A stretch of DNA of 59,981 nt. Source: Hyphomicrobiaceae bacterium. GTDB taxonomy: Bacteria; Pseudomonadota; Alphaproteobacteria; Rhizobiales; Hyphomicrobiaceae. This document shows, piece after piece, positions 17,518 through 26,500 of the stretch (position 1 is its first letter; each line of letters begins with the position of its first letter). A program made the translations under genes and the position numbers. The notes under the pieces were generated by a model. The model searched no databases. It was given only the letters and a program-made list of their open reading frames with translations, and was not told the DNA's origin. The stretch covers positions 1-59,981 of the forward strand of contig JAJFHI010000122.1 in the NCBI GenBank assembly GCA_021775715.1. The letters are read 5' to 3'.

Positions 17518-18135
17518 TCAGTTCATTGCGATCGTTACACAATGCGTGAAGGGTACGCGCAACAGATCGTGGTACACGACGCTTTCAACCTCAGAAAACT
17601 GAGTTGCCAAAAGTTCGCGGTAAACTTCCGGTGCCCGGACGCTTTGACCGGAATCAGCTTCGGCCATTTTTCGTGCGATCCAATGCTGACCATTTACGAA
17701 TCCAGGATCGACCGCGATAAGCCTTCCTCCCGGTGCCAGAAGATTGTGAGCTAAAACAGCGAGTTCGCGCACACGGTCATCGCCTAAATGATGCAGCAGG
17801 CCCAGGCAGAGGATGCGGTCATATCCCGTCTCGGTGAACTGTGCTGCATCGGCAAAGTCGCCGCAGTGGAATCGGCCCTTGGCGCCGTGGGCATTACGGG
17901 CTGCTAAAATATGGTCCTCATTTCGGTCGATGCCGACATAGTCCACCCGCCCCAGATACGGCAGCACGTCGCCATGTCCGCAGCCGAGATCGAGAACCGA
18001 TAGTCCAGGCGAGAGAGAGAACGTTTCGTGAGCCAACCGCTTTCGCGCGCGAACCGAACCCAAGGCTTTCTGGTAGAATTCGTAGACAGCAGAAATCTGC
18101 GTCAGCCGATAGATGCCCTGCGTGATTTCAGTCAA
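17518..18135 (-). CDS. Class I SAM-dependent methyltransferase
   Basis: A 205-residue methyltransferase with VLDLGCGHGD at 47-56 and GIDRNE at the strand-2 end, plus GLLHHLGDD and a LLAPGGRLIAVDPG segment, all typical of UbiE/Methyltransf_11 relatives. Its ATG overlaps the stop of the preceding methyltransferase gene by four bases, so a tandem pair is made together. The acceptor is unknown; the adjacent sugar genes suggest a glycan or its lipid carrier. Confidence 0.8.
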   Translation of the reverse strand: MTEITQGIYRLTQISAVYEFYQKALGSVRARKRLAHETFSLSPGLSVLDLGCGHGDVLPYLGRVDYVGIDRNEDHILAARNAHGAKGRFHCGDFADAAQFTETGYDRILCLGLLHHLGDDRVRELAVLAHNLLAPGGRLIAVDPGFVNGQHWIARKMAEADSGQSVRAPEVYRELLATQFSEVESVVYHDLLRVPFTHCVTIAMN

Positions 18136-19091
18136 TGCTCGTTCACCCCTCTCCGCAATTCATCGGCGTGGCATAGCGTAAAGATCATGGGAGTTGCAAG
18201 AGCTGCCGGGATACGACGCAGAACTCCAGCGACGGTCCAGGCCAATCCGCCGTTTGTAGCGATCCTCGCGATCAGACCCGCTTGACGCTCTCTGAACCTT
18301 GAGTCTGTACGAGCACGGATGAAAAACCGTTCCATAACACCGCCGCTAAACGTGCAGGACAGGCTATTGCGCGTTGCCAGGCGTCGAACGCGACGTGCGG
18401 TAATGAAATTCACGGTATCCCAGACGCGTTGTTCCCGAGCGAAGGTGGCCGGAAAAAACCATTTCGTTATTTGCGGGGCAAACGGGACCAGTGGGATACC
18501 AAGGTGGGGCTCATAGGGAAATGCGTAATTGGGACAAAGGTGGGTCATCTTTCCGTGTGGAGAAAGGACATGGGCCAGGGCCACCATGGCGTCGTCCAGT
18601 GCCATAACATGTTCCATCACATTAACGGAGAAGATCAGGTCGAAACGACCATGGACTCCGGGTTCCAACTGCTCGGCGCGAAGGGGGAGAAGTTCAGGCC
18701 TAATTCGTAATGGGAGCGCTTCGGAAATGGCGACTGACATGGCGGGCATAAATCCAAAGCCACCCTCTTCGCCCGGTTCAATTCCGAATACCTCATACCC
18801 GAGGGATTTTAGATAGGCCGTCAGAACCCCGACCCCGGCGCCGACTTCTAGAATTCGCTGCCCGCCGGTGAGATGTGGTTTAATCAGGTCCAGTCCAACC
18901 TGCGCTTCGTTCAGATAGCTATTGAGGTGGGCTTCAAACTCGGCCGCCTGCCATTTACCGGACGCCAGCTCGCTTGCGCGCTGAGCGATTCTTTCACAAT
19001 CAAGCTCGGCGATAAAAGCGCTAAGGGAGGTGCTCGATGGCATCCGCCGATCGTTAGGCGGGTTGCTCGGTTGCGTTGACGTGTTCGGCAT
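18132..19091 (-). CDS. Class I SAM-dependent methyltransferase
   Basis: A 319-residue methyltransferase with ILEVGAGVGVL at 80-90, a GIEPGEEGG segment, and FSVNVMEHV for motif IV. The unusually long C-terminal part (about 190-319) contains a strongly basic, hydrophobic stretch that may touch the membrane. The start is uncertain: ATG 19091 gives a hydrophilic leader, and ATG 19043 (residue 17) would also fit. It begins the minus-strand operon as far as can be seen, and the next gene overlaps it by four bases. Confidence 0.8.
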   Translation of the reverse strand: MPNTSTQPSNPPNDRRMPSSTSLSAFIAELDCERIAQRASELASGKWQAAEFEAHLNSYLNEAQVGLDLIKPHLTGGQRILEVGAGVGVLTAYLKSLGYEVFGIEPGEEGGFGFMPAMSVAISEALPLRIRPELLPLRAEQLEPGVHGRFDLIFSVNVMEHVMALDDAMVALAHVLSPHGKMTHLCPNYAFPYEPHLGIPLVPFAPQITKWFFPATFAREQRVWDTVNFITARRVRRLATRNSLSCTFSGGVMERFFIRARTDSRFRERQAGLIARIATNGGLAWTVAGVLRRIPAALATPMIFTLCHADELRRGVNEH

Positions 19092-19257
19092 GGATCATCC
19101 AGAGCCTCGATCGAAGAAGGCCATTACCAGCTCCGAAGACGGTCTATCCTTTGGGAATTCGGCTTATGAGATCTCCTCCTGAGCCTACAAGAATAGTGCC
19201 CGAAGAAGCTCGCGATGACAAGTGCCGCAGAACGGCTGCTCAATGGTGGATCAGCTC

Positions 19258-20292
19258 TCAGCCGCTGCCTGTTGCTGATACTCGGCCGTCTGCTTCCTCA
19301 AGGGACCGTCCAGTAAACCGGTGCGGGGGGCGGACTATTCGTGCTTCATGAAAACCGCCAAGTATCAACGGCAACCAGACGGACGTTCCATGGCCAACGT
19401 CACCTTGTTCAGTTGATGTGGGCTCCAACCCGACTCGAATCAGCACTTCGTCGGACACTTGCAGCCTTACATTCGAGCCGCGCAAGATCCAAGCAGAATC
19501 GAGAAGAAGGCAAGGCACGGTGGACAAGGACTTGGCGGCCAAATTCTCGCTCCCACGGGTCCCGCCCAACAACCAAGGTTGGGACACAGAGACCCCTCCA
19601 ACTGCGAATACCAGCCCCCGCGATATCCCGGCGAGATCAATCATCGGATAGCCCCGCCTGAATCCAAGTTTTTTGAGTTCTGAACCGAGAGTCTGAATCG
19701 AATCCGATCGCTTTTTGTAGACGTAGAGTTTGGATCGCAACCCGGCAGGTCCCATTTCAGTTGGCGTTGCTTGTAGCAAAGATCCATCGGTTAACGCCTT
19801 GGCCGCTCCATGCTGGTGCCAAACCTATCGATAGCGGACTAAGCGCCGTTCTTGCAATTTGAGTTGAGTTCCGCCGATGCATAATAAGGATGAGAGAGCT
19901 CATCCAGACAAAGAATGCCGCATGGTTCATTTTCCTGGCGTAACCGCCCAAATGCTCGAACGGAAATATGAACGTGCAGACCAAAAACAGTACGGCTTCT
20001 GCAAGGCACCTGTTTCCCTCCCTTGAGAAAAAGTAGGACCGCCAATCTCGCAGCAGGCACCACACGATAGCTGCCAACGGGACCGAGATCGTCAATTGTT
20101 TGTATTTGTTTGAGTGTGATGCGGAAAACTTTGCAAAACCCGGGAACATTATTTAGGCCACCACGAACACGGCACCCAGAAAAACAACCCCCATCAGCAC
20201 AAACGAATCGGCGTTTTTCGCTTTATCCGGTACGGCAAAACATAACAGCGTAATAAAAAACGTCCCTGCGACTGTCGAGCCCCAAAATCATG
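19258..20292 (-). pseudogene. Decayed large membrane protein (GT-C-like), frameshifted
   Basis: Read on the minus strand, three frames in series carry parts of one protein. First, at about 20292-20155, a helix-rich piece ends in a stop. Second, at 20149-19757, there are hydrophobic segments (ISVPLAAIVWCLL, then LFLVCTFIFPFEHLGGY). Third, at 19779-19258, a soluble tail contains LGFRRGYPMIDLAGISRG and VSQPWLLGGTRGS, typical of the periplasmic C-terminal end of large polysaccharide-cluster membrane proteins. The switches of frame and missing N-terminal helices show it is broken. Its left edge at about 20290 coincides with a sequence (CCCAAAATCATGTGCC) also found at 25645 beside the IS66 remnant, suggesting a mobile-element junction. 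Confidence 0.6.
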
Positions 20293-20550
20293 TGCCCTTT
20301 CGATCAGAGTTTCTGTCACGGGTGGTCGCCTCTGACTGACAAGAGAAAGCTGGTTTTCTTCGACTAAGTCCACCGAACGCTCGATGGCGCCCGTTTTATC
20401 GGAAGAAGAGCGTTGAAGACTGAGTTGATGAAGTTCGTCGAAACCGGTAAAGCATGTGTTTCGCAGACCTGCTGACCGTCAAATCGCCGTTTCGTTTCAA
20501 CGTAGTGCCGCGATCATTTACGTCGGGCAACGCAAGGATAGTATGAAAAG

Positions 20551-22617
20551 ATGTTTGATAGAATTGCTATGAGGGTTCCCAGATGGTTGGGGACATCATC
20601 GTTCGTATTCCTGCTCTTAATCGCTTCACTATTGGTCGCGACATTGGGATCGGCGAAACTTGCAGACAGTAAGTATCTGAGCGGTGTCTATTGGTTCTTT
20701 TTCGTTTCACTGATGCTCGTCCTGGTCCTGACCTCAATTCCGAAGGTCGGTCAGTTCGTTACCGATCGGCTCAACGCATTTGCGAAAACCTTGTGGCGGC
20801 GAGGGAGCTTCAGATCGAATGTCATTGAGGAGATGCCGAAGTTTGCGATGATCAGGATCGCGTTCGGGATTTTCATGATCGAGCGAGCGTTTTGGATTTT
20901 ATACTACATGTTCCCTGCAGACTGGGCATCGCCGTTGGTTAGCGCAGTTGCAATCCTGAATCTAATCGCCGCGTGTCTGGTGGCTCTTGGTCTTTTCACT
21001 CAGCCTGCCATGACGTATCTGATTTTTGTGCAGTGGCAGACAGGTGATGCGATCCTGGGGACGTCGACGCTTGGTAATGACATTGGTGCAATGCTTGCCA
21101 TCCTGTTGATCGTGGCCAACGCGGGTGCGCATTTATCGATCGACGGTTGGTTGCGACGGCGAACAGGGATGCTGGGGCGGTTCGTGTCAGCGACGTACTT
21201 TGATCGAGGGTTACCCGCCACCAATGCTTTGCAGATCGTTAAATTTCTGATGCTCACGGCCTATTGGTGCGTCTGCGTTTACTCATTGATGATGCATCTG
21301 AAGGAATCGGCCTGGATGAACGGCAGTGCTGGTCCCTTGTTGTTGACCAACAATTTCATGAGCCTATTCCAAGCGGAGTTTCAGCACTTCTTTGAACTGG
21401 GGCCATGGGCGGTTCTGATTGGGAAGGTGTCACTGTGGGCGATGTTGCCGTGGTATCTCGTCGTTTTACCATTTGTGTTGCTGGGCGGATGGTGGCGAAC
21501 CTACGTTATTGCCTGGGGTTTGTTGTTCTTCACACTCAGCTTGTTTGTTCTTCAACTCGGTTGGTTGGCGGAGTTCGAGTTTTTGTTCTTTGCCGGACTT
21601 TTTTGGCAGAAGGCCTTTCTGGGACCACAAAGATCGCTGCAAATTGCCTACGATGATCGGTGCAACCTATGTGACCGCACCATTAACGTCGTCAAATTCT
21701 GCGACATCTTCGGACGAACCGAGTTGAAACCGGTTTCCAAAAATGCAGATTGGCTTGCGCAGAATGGAATAGAACCAGCCGCTGCCATGGCGGATTTGCA
21801 CGGGGTCGAAGTCAACCGTGACGATCACGTCACAAAGGGGTATGAGTTCTACCTGACCCTCTCTCGAACCATTTTTCTGCTGACGCCTGCCTATCCGGTA
21901 TTGCTTCTCGGCAGATGGATTGGGCTGGGTCCGACGATGTATCGTTACATCGCTGATCGGCGAACCTCGCTGTTCGGAGTGTGCGAACTTCCGACATCAA
22001 AACCACAGATGGCGATTGATAACGGAGGCAAGGAACCCCCGGTGGAAGTTGCGAAACGAGACGCGATTGTTCCTGTCGCGGCTCATTGCATTGCCCTGGC
22101 CCTGATTTATCTGCTTCTTATACCAATCCCCGCGTTAAATTGGACAGGCCTGCCACTACCCAGAGACATGAGAATGACATCGCTGCATGCTCAAGGGGCA
22201 GCGCACATATACGGCATGACGCCAATTGACGTCTTCAACAAGACTGACCTGAGGATGGCCGAGAATTGGTTCACACTCAACCGGCTCGACGGTGAGGGCC
22301 AGGAGACACTGTTGCCCGTTTTCAACCCAGATGGTTCTCGCCGTGCGATGCATAAGTCAGACATGCTTTACTACGGTACGACCGTACGTTTCCGACGCGC
22401 GACCATCGGGAAGAAGGGCTGTTTCTTCAAACGATATAATAGCTTGATCAGAAAGATCGCGAGCTATTACGACGATTCACAAACAGGGGGAGAAGCGACA
22501 TTCGTATACCGACAATACCACCAGTTACTTCCCAACGTGGACAAGTTGGTTCAGGGAAACTATGTAGCCAACAGCGTCGATGAGGTGTGCGTTGTTCAAT
22601 TCAAGTCGAAAGGTTGA
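20551..22617 (+). CDS. HTTM-domain membrane protein fused to a DCC1-like thiol-disulfide oxidoreductase domain
   Basis: A 688-residue inner-membrane protein. About ten hydrophobic segments fill residues 15-350, and their sequence (ALGLFTQPAMTYLIF, and a long helix-loop unit near 275-350) resembles the HTTM domain related to vitamin K-dependent gamma-carboxylase. A soluble DCC-family domain (DUF393) follows, starting IAYDDRCNLCDRTIN with the CxxC pair Cys371/Cys374. After another hydrophobic segment near 510 comes a C-terminal region of about 160 residues that I do not recognise. ATG 20551 has AAGGAT upstream. It lies between a decayed membrane protein gene and IS debris, with no clear operon partner. 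The substrate is unknown; a redox role coupled to a membrane enzyme is the obvious guess. Confidence 0.78.
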   Translation: MFDRIAMRVPRWLGTSSFVFLLLIASLLVATLGSAKLADSKYLSGVYWFFFVSLMLVLVLTSIPKVGQFVTDRLNAFAKTLWRRGSFRSNVIEEMPKFAMIRIAFGIFMIERAFWILYYMFPADWASPLVSAVAILNLIAACLVALGLFTQPAMTYLIFVQWQTGDAILGTSTLGNDIGAMLAILLIVANAGAHLSIDGWLRRRTGMLGRFVSATYFDRGLPATNALQIVKFLMLTAYWCVCVYSLMMHLKESAWMNGSAGPLLLTNNFMSLFQAEFQHFFELGPWAVLIGKVSLWAMLPWYLVVLPFVLLGGWWRTYVIAWGLLFFTLSLFVLQLGWLAEFEFLFFAGLFWQKAFLGPQRSLQIAYDDRCNLCDRTINVVKFCDIFGRTELKPVSKNADWLAQNGIEPAAAMADLHGVEVNRDDHVTKGYEFYLTLSRTIFLLTPAYPVLLLGRWIGLGPTMYRYIADRRTSLFGVCELPTSKPQMAIDNGGKEPPVEVAKRDAIVPVAAHCIALALIYLLLIPIPALNWTGLPLPRDMRMTSLHAQGAAHIYGMTPIDVFNKTDLRMAENWFTLNRLDGEGQETLLPVFNPDGSRRAMHKSDMLYYGTTVRFRRATIGKKGCFFKRYNSLIRKIASYYDDSQTGGEATFVYRQYHQLLPNVDKLVQGNYVANSVDEVCVVQFKSKG

Positions 22618-23510
22618 GGCAGCATATGATCAAAAGTACTGCCCCAAGAGAGGCCGTCGCCCTTAAAAGGGTTAATGCGAATTTCAGACCAATTCATTCG
22701 AAACATCAGGGCCAGGTGGGTTGACGTCCAAATTACATCATATCTTTTCACACGTTCTACGAACGGCGTCTGCTTGTGTTTATGGTGGCCCACGGTAGAG
22801 AAGTCCAAAAGCGGAAATCTCAGCACAATGAGTCAGTAACTTCTTAGCTGTCTAAGCCATCGATGGATGGGTTGGGCTGATGTCCGGTTAGTACAAACGC
22901 TACCGCAATGCGCTGCGGCATGCGATGATTTTCGATAACCGCAATGTCACAAATGCATAAGTTTTTGTTGAGACCGCCGCGTGAGTCTTGGCATGTCCGC
23001 ATTTGCGAACTTCGGTTGAGATGACCATGGATCATGTTGCACTTGCTTGCGGCAGGTATTGGCCCATCGTGTCTATCCGGTCCACGTGCGCCGTGTCCAC
23101 ATTGGACAACAACGGACATGGGCAGTGCAAATTCAAAGTGACCGGATGGCGCCAACTTTTGACATAGAAACATTCATCAGCTTAAGCGCGGTTTCTTAAA
23201 AGCTGGCCCATTATTTTGGGGCTGGACAATGAGCGGAATCCTCCAGTAATGGAAATCGCCATCTGTCTCACATTATGTGACGACGAACACCTCACGCCAG
23301 CCGACATCTACCACGGACGCGGACAGGCGATTCTATTGCAGCGTGAAAAAACGAAAAGGAGCACTATGAAACTTCGACGCTTGCAGCACGCCAACGTTGC
23401 TGCTTAACTTCAACCAGATGTGCCGAAGCCTCCGTTAACGGCAACCGACATCTGTCTCAAATTATGTGTCGACGAAAAACTAATAAGCTGTTTAAAGAAC
23501 GCGGAATATA
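22618..23510. other. Gene-poor region with IS-end-like repeats
   Basis: About 890 bases with no convincing gene. Two short related segments are visible, CTGTCTCACATTATGTGACGA at about 23263 and CTGTCTCAAATTATGTGTCGA at about 23452. A segment near 23049 (TTGGCCCATCGTGTCTATC) resembles the start of the 38-bp repeat, and TTTTGGGGCTGGACA at about 23214 is also found near 7034. These look like old IS ends. Confidence 0.5.
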
Positions 23511-25586
23511 ATGCAAAAGATACGGTGGACTGCAACGCACTTCCCAGTTTCTAAAAGCTTCGCATTCAGCGCTTCGCTTTTTGCACTTTTCACCTTGACG
23601 CTTGCGGTGTTGGCCCTTTTTGGACATGAAGCGCGAGTGGTCAAGTCTTCCGATTTGGTGTTCAGCTCTGCATACCATGCTCTGCTAGGTTATGCGGTAT
23701 CAATACTGATGTGGGTAACGGGAACAGCAGCTGTTCTGCCTTTCTTGCGTTCATCAGCAGACCGCTTTCCAGCGGCGGCGCTCGCAGGTTTTATTGTTTC
23801 ACTGCCAATTACTGCAATCTTTGTTATTCTCTCTCTAATTTTCTCAGGCACTGTGCTCTGGTTGTCAGCGATAGTTCTGATTTTTAATGTAGTGTCTTTT
23901 GTCCTAGTCCCATTAACATTGCGAGAACTCCAGTTCGTTGTGCGTTGTTGCACAGGACTACTCCCATTTTCTATGTTCTTTGGTGTCTGGCTTGGATTAG
24001 ATCTGCATGGCCCAACCGAGACTGAACCGGGACCGACAATTGGAGATTTAACTTTTTACGCATCTGCGATCTGGAGCCTTGAACTTCAAGCGTGGCCGTT
24101 AAGAAACCTGGGTGCGCTCAATGAGGTTTATGTTCCGCCGTGGAATCAGCTCTGGTCGGCCGTAGGAGCAATTTTACTGCGGCATCTTGGGATTGAGCCA
24201 CACCTATTCTTGGCAAGTGGCGGAGGGAGTGCGTACATCCTAAATGTAGGTATCGCTATTTCTCTATTCTTCTACAATTCAAGCCGGCAACTCAGCGGAT
24301 TGGCCGTAGTTGCGTTGATCTTGGCTGGCATCAGTGCAAGTTGGCACCCTTCTTGGACAGTGGGTAGTATTCCAGTTATTCATGCTGTGCCGTTAGCATT
24401 GGCAGCTACGTATTGGCTGGTGCACCGACCATCGATGTTGGTTCCAACGATTTTCCTTACTTTTGCAGCACTAATAGGAACAGCGCTCAGCAAAGTCACT
24501 ATGGCGCTATTTGTAGTGGCAATAGCGTTTTTCTCAATCGTCCCTCGAATGCAGGAATTGTCCAAGCGACAATTATTTGTGATTATGGTGGTCGGTGCCG
24601 TCGCGTGTCTGTACGGAGCGTGGATGCTCAATAGTTATCTTTGGTTTTATATTCATAAGCTTGGGCCAGAGACCTATCTTCATAATCTCAACGGCTTACC
24701 ATTCTGGCCAATGGGAGTGCTCTATTTACTTCGTGAAGCTGGTTACGCCACCTGCGGAGTGCTTGCTGTCAGATTACTGCCATTGCGAATTTCCTTGGCT
24801 CTGGCAGTAGCTCTTGCCGCTGGCTTGATCTACCCGTGGATTTTCCGTATTGACGCGATAGTGGCGCTCCTGGTTGCTGTTCTACTGATTGTGAGGCAGA
24901 GTCAGGCAAACTCCCTACAACTAATTTTACTGGCCGTGGCGCTGGCACTTGCAGCGCCTGCGAGCCTATTCGGTGATTATGTCGGTGGTAACTTATGGTT
25001 GGTCTGGCCGATTGCAATTTCTGGACTGACCTTGGTGGCTCTGGCAAGTCGCAAGCCTGATTTTCGTGCCTACGAACGCTCTCCTAAATTGTTATGGCCG
25101 TGGATAAGCGTTACATTTTGCTTTTGCGTTACCCTTGTGTTTATTGCCACCGGTCACCTTGCAGTCACAAATCGAGAACGCGTGGAGCAGGCTGAGCTGA
25201 CGCCAATGGTTAGAGATATTTGGCAGTCGGTTCGGGAAAAGACACCCAAAAACGCGCTCATATTCACCGATCAGGTGTCAGAAAAATTTTCATTGGTGGG
25301 TGGCTATAATACTTATGCATTTGCCGGTCAGCGGCAAATATACTTATCAAACATCTGGGGCACGCTAGCGTTAACACGCGACGTAGACCAGCGACGGAAC
25401 ATACTGCGCCTGAATCGATCTATATTATCTGGACAGACGCATCCCGTTGAACTAGCTGACACTTCGAAATATTCAACGTTTTTTGCAGTCGTTGACAATA
25501 GTCGAATTGTTCCTATGGGCTGGCACTTAGTCCATAGAAACAGTGTTTACGCACTCTATCGAATAGAGTCTAAACCGCCCTCGTAA
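23511..25586 (+). CDS. Large polytopic membrane protein, GT-C-like, unknown function
   Basis: A 691-residue protein with about 16 hydrophobic helices covering residues 20-550, then a soluble C-terminal domain of about 130 residues beginning after a last helix (VTLVFIATGHL) and containing IFTDQVSEKFSLVGGYN. Large proteins of this shape occur in surface-polysaccharide loci and resemble GT-C glycosyltransferases, but I see no defined family motif. The DNA is noticeably AT-richer than the flanking glycan genes, suggesting later acquisition. The ribosome site is weak (CGCGGAAT before ATG 23511). IS remnants lie on both sides. A functional assignment is not possible from sequence alone. Confidence 0.75.
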   Translation: MQKIRWTATHFPVSKSFAFSASLFALFTLTLAVLALFGHEARVVKSSDLVFSSAYHALLGYAVSILMWVTGTAAVLPFLRSSADRFPAAALAGFIVSLPITAIFVILSLIFSGTVLWLSAIVLIFNVVSFVLVPLTLRELQFVVRCCTGLLPFSMFFGVWLGLDLHGPTETEPGPTIGDLTFYASAIWSLELQAWPLRNLGALNEVYVPPWNQLWSAVGAILLRHLGIEPHLFLASGGGSAYILNVGIAISLFFYNSSRQLSGLAVVALILAGISASWHPSWTVGSIPVIHAVPLALAATYWLVHRPSMLVPTIFLTFAALIGTALSKVTMALFVVAIAFFSIVPRMQELSKRQLFVIMVVGAVACLYGAWMLNSYLWFYIHKLGPETYLHNLNGLPFWPMGVLYLLREAGYATCGVLAVRLLPLRISLALAVALAAGLIYPWIFRIDAIVALLVAVLLIVRQSQANSLQLILLAVALALAAPASLFGDYVGGNLWLVWPIAISGLTLVALASRKPDFRAYERSPKLLWPWISVTFCFCVTLVFIATGHLAVTNRERVEQAELTPMVRDIWQSVREKTPKNALIFTDQVSEKFSLVGGYNTYAFAGQRQIYLSNIWGTLALTRDVDQRRNILRLNRSILSGQTHPVELADTSKYSTFFAVVDNSRIVPMGWHLVHRNSVYALYRIESKPPS

Positions 25587-25761
25587 AGACGTTTAGCCAG
25601 CGATGCCAAAACGGCCTAGTCATGACCCAATCCTATGTCCAGCGTCAAAATCATGTGCCAATTTTTGCTAGAATTTCTGTAAGCGTCCGATCTGCACCGC
25701 CTTACGCGACCTGACCTTCCCAGTCATGATGTCCGTCTAGATTTAATCGGGCAGGAACCTA

Positions 25762-26103
25762 ATGGCATCAAGATCGAGAAGTTCACGTCGGCGATGGAGC
25801 GATACCTTTGAGAAGCGCGTTGTCGCCGAAGCGAGCCGTCCGGGTTTGACGGTGGCACAGATTGCCCATCGCTACGATCTTGATGCAGGACGGATATCGA
25901 ACTGGAAGAAGAAGTTCAGTTCCGTCGGGATTCTGGTGCCGGTGGAAGTCACACCTGATGATGACAACATGTCAATGTCAGCCGATCGATCGCCGTCCTG
26001 CATCGAGATCGACCTACCTTGGGGCACGAGGGTACGGTGTCATGCAAACGCAAACACCGAGCTGGTCGCTGACATCATTGCCGCTATACGATCGAAGCGA
26101 TGA
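25762..26103 (+). CDS. tnpA: IS66-family TnpA-like protein
   Basis: A 113-residue protein with a basic N-terminus and a helix-turn-helix: WSDTFEKRVVAEASRPGLTV, then IAHRYDLDAGRISNWKKKF, as in the first ORF of IS66 elements (related to OrfA of IS3). The C-terminal part fits as well. The frame is intact, but without tnpB and tnpC it cannot move the element. It ends one codon into the tnpB start (26100), the usual coupled arrangement. Confidence 0.8.
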   Translation: MASRSRSSRRRWSDTFEKRVVAEASRPGLTVAQIAHRYDLDAGRISNWKKKFSSVGILVPVEVTPDDDNMSMSADRSPSCIEIDLPWGTRVRCHANANTELVADIIAAIRSKR

Positions 26104-26249
26104 TCCCGATTCCGGCAAGCACGAAAGTTTGGATCGCGTCGGGCGTGACGGACATGCGCAAGAGCTTCAACGGCCTGAGCATGCTGATCCAGGACGCGTT
26201 GGAGCAAGATCCATTCTCAGGCCATTTGTTTGTCTTTCGTAACCGTCCG
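26100..26249 (+). pseudogene. tnpB: IS66-family TnpB, truncated
   Basis: About 50 residues of the accessory protein: IPASTKVWIASGVTDMRKSF, then NGLSMLIQDALEQDPFSGHL and FVFRNR. The family continues RGDLVKVLWWDG at this point, but the reading frame instead passes into the left end of the IS3-type element and stops at 26318. The insertion therefore happened inside tnpB. Confidence 0.85.
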
Positions 26250-26500
26250 TGTATCCCGTCATTGCCTATGAGACAGACTGAGGTTCTTTACTTAGGGAGG
26301 TTTTCTGGCTCATCGTGATCCAATGAGGGATGACGAATGACAAAGAGACCTGAGCCGCGTGAGACGGCCGAGAGACATGTAAAGGACATCCGCCGGAAGA
26401 CACGTCGGAAGTTTTCTTCCGAGGAGAAGATCCGGATTGTCCTTGAAGGCCTGCGTGGGGAATATTCCATTGCCGAACTGTGCCGGCGCGAGGGCATTAC
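26250..26500 (+). mobile_element. IS3-family element, left end and part of orfA
   Basis: Begins TGTATCCCGTCATTGCC and CTATGAGACAGACTGAGG, the end also present at 3786 and inverted at 697 and 1121. It contains the leader of orfA and about 55 codons, and is cut at about 26500 exactly where the sugar transferase gene ends. No orfB follows. Confidence 0.8.
26337..26500 (+). pseudogene. IS3-family OrfA, truncated
   Basis: The frame opens MTKRPEPRETAERHVKDIRR and continues KTRRKFSSEEKIRIVLEGLR, GEYSIAELCRREGI, a helix-turn-helix of IS3 OrfA. After GI the normal AQNLYYRWSK is missing and the frame enters the sugar transferase gene in antisense. The copy at 5603 is a more diverged relative. Confidence 0.85.

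Larger units (their letters stand above)
25679..26249 (+). mobile_element. IS66-family element, left part only
   Basis: Starts with GTAAGCG, the typical IS66 inverted-repeat opening, and continues with tnpA and the first part of tnpB. The tnpB frame is cut at about 26250 by the left end of an IS3-type element. The large IS66 transposase gene (tnpC) is absent. Confidence 0.7.

Noticed and set aside
26100..26318. TnpB read as a complete gene
   Set aside because: The family continues past residue 50 with RGDLVKVLWW; here that is replaced by the IS3 end, so it is truncated.
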